Part shown: in pieces, positions 6,301-8,225 of the stretch
Position numbering within the stretch: the first letter of the stretch is position 1
Layout: each line of letters begins with the position of its first letter
DNA from: Sediminibacterium ginsengisoli
GTDB taxonomy: Bacteria > Bacteroidota > Bacteroidia > Chitinophagales > Chitinophagaceae
NCBI GenBank assembly: GCA_943326215.1
Contig: CALPSK010000029.1
Location: forward strand, 1-8,225
Direction: 5' to 3'
DNA: 8,225 nt
Notes under the pieces: generated by a model
The model's database searches: none
Seen by the model: only the letters and a program-made list of their open reading frames with translations
What the model was told of the DNA's origin: nothing
Translations under genes and position numbers: made by a program

Positions 6301-7938
6301 TTAATTCAATTTAGCGGGAAGCTTCATAAGTTCATACTTACTTTTAGGCCTTAAGCTTTCTTGCCATTTAAATCCTTTTATTAATAAATCTTCTTTAGGT
6401 GTTTGGTTTAGAGGCGTCATTTTTCCTATGAGTTGTCTTTTAAATACCACTTTGGCAGGCTCTGTGTTTTCAAAATACACTTCAATCAATTGAGCATTGG
6501 AATGATTTACACCTATAAAATATTTATCATTGTCTAAAGGGAAATATATATTTTCTGCATTTCCCTTGGCACTCATTTTATGAATTTCACCCTCTTCAAA
6601 AAATACATTCAGCTTATTGCCTTTTAGTTGGTTATAATAAATAGTGGTATCAATTTTATTAATGGCAAAGGCGTTCTCGAATACATATAATTGCTCTGGC
6701 TTTTTATTCTTTACAAATAAGTAAAGGGTATCGCCCGTAATTTGATTATCGTTCGCCCAAATGATAGGGTTGGTGATAAGTCTTATAGTAGAGTCGCCTA
6801 AGGAATAAAATAAGCTATCGGCCTTGCCTTGAAGTGAATCGGAATATATTTTTACATTATGATAGGCTTCAAAGTATTTATCTAATGTGGTATCGGTAAT
6901 CACACCTACAGAGTCTCTTGCGGGTGGTATTTTTCTTTTTAAATCGGAAATTTTACCTGCATATAAAGTATCTGCTGCAATGTATAAAGTGTCTTTGTTT
7001 TGTTTAATGAGTAGTAGTGGGTTTTCTGTAGCCAAGAATGTGCTTTTTTGTTTATTGGCCTTAATATTATTCGCCATTAAATCAAAGCCTAGTGTATCCT
7101 TAGAAGTATAAATGGCATTGCCTTTAAATTCACCCATTTCAAGTGAATCATCTACCGCCATTTCATCGGCTATAAAATGATAAGTACTGTCGTCAATAGT
7201 AGACCTGTCATACATATAGCCCTTTCTAGTACCCGTATTGTAATTGCCATTGCTAGTGCTAATAACCCTGCTACCTGTTATAATTTTAGAAGGGCTTATA
7301 AAGTTAGTGAGTTGAGAGTAGGTATTGTATTCTAGGGTATCGGTAATGATATTATTCTCAGGGTCTATTAACTCCACTTTTTTTCTAAATATCACATCTC
7401 TTGTTTCGCCGTAGTACAAACCTTCAGTACTTGTGAGTACAGTTTTGTTTCTTACTAGCTTACCACCATTTTTAAAGCTACCTAACTTGGCATTCACATC
7501 ATAGTCTAATGAATCGGTGGTTAATACGCCTTTGCCATCGGTGAGCTTTACTTTTTTACGTAAAAATGCTTTTTTGGTAGCACCTAAATATTTTAAATAA
7601 GAGGAATAAGTATGCACACTATCAGCATCATTGATATGCACATTTCCAAAACCTTCTAAAGTATTTAAAGTAGAATTTAAAATTATGCTATCACCGTATA
7701 ATAAAGTTTTACCTTGACGAATTTTTACATGACCTACTAGTATTAGGTAGTCCATGCTGTCCATTTTTTTTACATTGTATACTTCTGCAGAAAGAAATTC
7801 AATGAGTTTAGATCCAGGTGTAACTGGGGGAGCTTGCACTGTAAGGCTGTCTTTAGGATTGGGAGAAATAGGGGTTTGTCCCTTTACTGAAGAAAAGCTA
7901 AAAACAGATAATAATATGATGAGGGCCCATTTATTCAT
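6301..7938 (-). CDS. OstA/LptA-like periplasmic protein (LPS-transport related)
   Basis: This is a 545-residue exported protein related to the OstA/LptA fold, the beta-jellyroll that forms the periplasmic bridge carrying LPS to the outer membrane. Residues 1-20 are a signal peptide (MNKWALIILLSVFSF..VKG, cut before Q21). Two OstA-like blocks can be seen. The first, about 45-235, has the recurring pattern of Asp-(Ser/Thr)-Leu-x-Tyr and short Gly turns: LYGDSIILNSTLNTLEGFGNV, TTDSLDYDVNAKLGSF, ITDTLEYNTYSQL. The second, about 250-460, has DTLYIAADTLYAG, GKADSLFYSLGDSTIRL and TGDTLYLFVKNKKPEQL. The closing GFKWQESLRPKSKYEL segment resembles other Bacteroidota members. It lacks the long C-terminal barrel expected of a full LptD, so it is more likely a soluble LptA-like partner. 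The ATG at 7938 lies inside the end of the MlaD-family gene (8-base overlap), implying translational coupling. Placement in the LPS pathway is by family resemblance. Confidence 0.85.
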   Translation of the reverse strand: MNKWALIILLSVFSFSSVKGQTPISPNPKDSLTVQAPPVTPGSKLIEFLSAEVYNVKKMDSMDYLILVGHVKIRQGKTLLYGDSIILNSTLNTLEGFGNVHINDADSVHTYSSYLKYLGATKKAFLRKKVKLTDGKGVLTTDSLDYDVNAKLGSFKNGGKLVRNKTVLTSTEGLYYGETRDVIFRKKVELIDPENNIITDTLEYNTYSQLTNFISPSKIITGSRVISTSNGNYNTGTRKGYMYDRSTIDDSTYHFIADEMAVDDSLEMGEFKGNAIYTSKDTLGFDLMANNIKANKQKSTFLATENPLLLIKQNKDTLYIAADTLYAGKISDLKRKIPPARDSVGVITDTTLDKYFEAYHNVKIYSDSLQGKADSLFYSLGDSTIRLITNPIIWANDNQITGDTLYLFVKNKKPEQLYVFENAFAINKIDTTIYYNQLKGNKLNVFFEEGEIHKMSAKGNAENIYFPLDNDKYFIGVNHSNAQLIEVYFENTEPAKVVFKRQLIGKMTPLNQTPKEDLLIKGFKWQESLRPKSKYELMKLPAKLN

Positions 7939-8225
7939 GATTCACAGAATCAGCTAAAGGCTTATCTAATGGAATAGATTTATCTTTTTTACCAAACACA
8001 GATACATTGATATATCTTTTAGGATGCACTTTAATATCATCTACAAGTGTATTGATACTCTTAAGGGTTCCTTGTAATTCTTGGTAGAAACTGGAATCAT
8101 TCATTAATTTAGAAGCGGTACCATTTCCTGAATTAATCTTTTGTAAGCTAGTATTTAAGGAAGCCACTGCTAATTGAATGGTTTTAATGGTCTTCGTTAA
8201 GTCTGCGTCTTTCACCGATGTAGAA
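7931..8225 (-). CDS. MlaD/MCE-family lipid-transport protein, C-terminal part (5' end outside window)
   Basis: Only the last 97 residues are visible; the frame is open to the window edge, so the GTG at 8215 is not taken as the start. The visible part is a helical, heptad-like stretch (LTKTIKTIQLAVASLNTSLQ), then SGNGTASKLMNDSSFYQEL and a second helix (TLKSINTLVDDI), then HPKRYINVSVFGKK and a short polar tail. The pattern GxGTxxxLxxD..y..L, with the ending 'DDIK.HPKRY..VSVFGKK', is characteristic of the C-terminal helices of Bacteroidota MlaD (MCE) proteins, periplasmic subunits of an ABC system that moves phospholipids between the membranes. The MCE domain itself would be upstream, outside the window. 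The stop TAA (7933-7931) lies within the OstA-like gene start (ATGAATAA), an 8-base overlap. Identity rests on the C-terminal motifs alone. Confidence 0.82.
   Translation of the reverse strand, partial: STSVKDADLTKTIKTIQLAVASLNTSLQKINSGNGTASKLMNDSSFYQELQGTLKSINTLVDDIKVHPKRYINVSVFGKKDKSIPLDKPLADSVNHE

Noticed and set aside
6887..7957. Plus-strand frames within the OstA-like gene (6887-7111 and 7754-7957)
   Set aside because: They are shadows of the minus-strand coding sequence, which has a signal peptide and repeated beta motifs throughout.
1..8225. Search for mobile elements, CRISPR arrays, tRNA genes, attachment sites or a novel accessory system
   Set aside because: No terminal inverted repeats, spaced direct repeats, cloverleaf sequences, integrase or transposase motifs were seen; all long frames are explained by core genes.

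Overview
The window looks like ordinary chromosomal housekeeping DNA from an AT-rich member of the Bacteroidota, most likely the Chitinophagaceae or a near relative. Four things point there: promoter-like TAnnTTTG boxes in front of several genes, almost no Shine-Dalgarno (SD) sequences at the starts, a DUF2027-Smr protein of the type seen in this phylum, and an MCE/MlaD - OstA-like gene pair. The taxonomic call is an inference from gene content and promoter style. I see no mobile element, CRISPR array, tRNA gene, phage gene or defence system, and nothing I would present as a new biological system.

Layout. Bases 1-375 hold the 3' end of ftsY (SRP receptor), convergent with a small predicted outer-membrane beta-barrel protein on the minus strand (413-922). 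A 131-base divergent gap carries a -7-type box for each side. It leads into a tightly packed plus-strand run: a trans-isoprenyl diphosphate synthase (1054-2019), a CAT-type amino-acid permease (2030-3730) and a DUF2027-Smr protein (3734-4762), with gaps of 10 and 3 bases. Next comes the RNase P RNA gene rnpB (about 4798-5140) with its own promoter box, then a perfect AT-rich hairpin. prfB (release factor 2) follows and is split by a programmed +1 frameshift: a 20-codon leader frame (5197-5259) and a 340-codon main frame (to 6280). The right end is a minus-strand operon running inward from the window edge: the C-terminus of an MlaD/MCE-family protein (7931-8225), overlapping by 8 bases an OstA/LptA-like protein (6301-7938). 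That operon converges on prfB.

How the genes relate. Most are core functions with no shared pathway: membrane targeting (ftsY), isoprenoid supply, amino-acid transport, tRNA maturation (rnpB) and translation termination (prfB). The minus-strand pair is a coherent envelope unit, joining an MCE lipid-transport subunit with a periplasmic LPS-transport-like protein. The most instructive element is the prfB recoding site: an AGGAGG SD-like hexamer 3 bases before CTT-TGA-C, in a lineage that seldom uses SD pairing for initiation. The second is a -7 box whose spacing predicts a leaderless mRNA for the prenyl synthase; rnpB gives an internal yardstick for that spacing.
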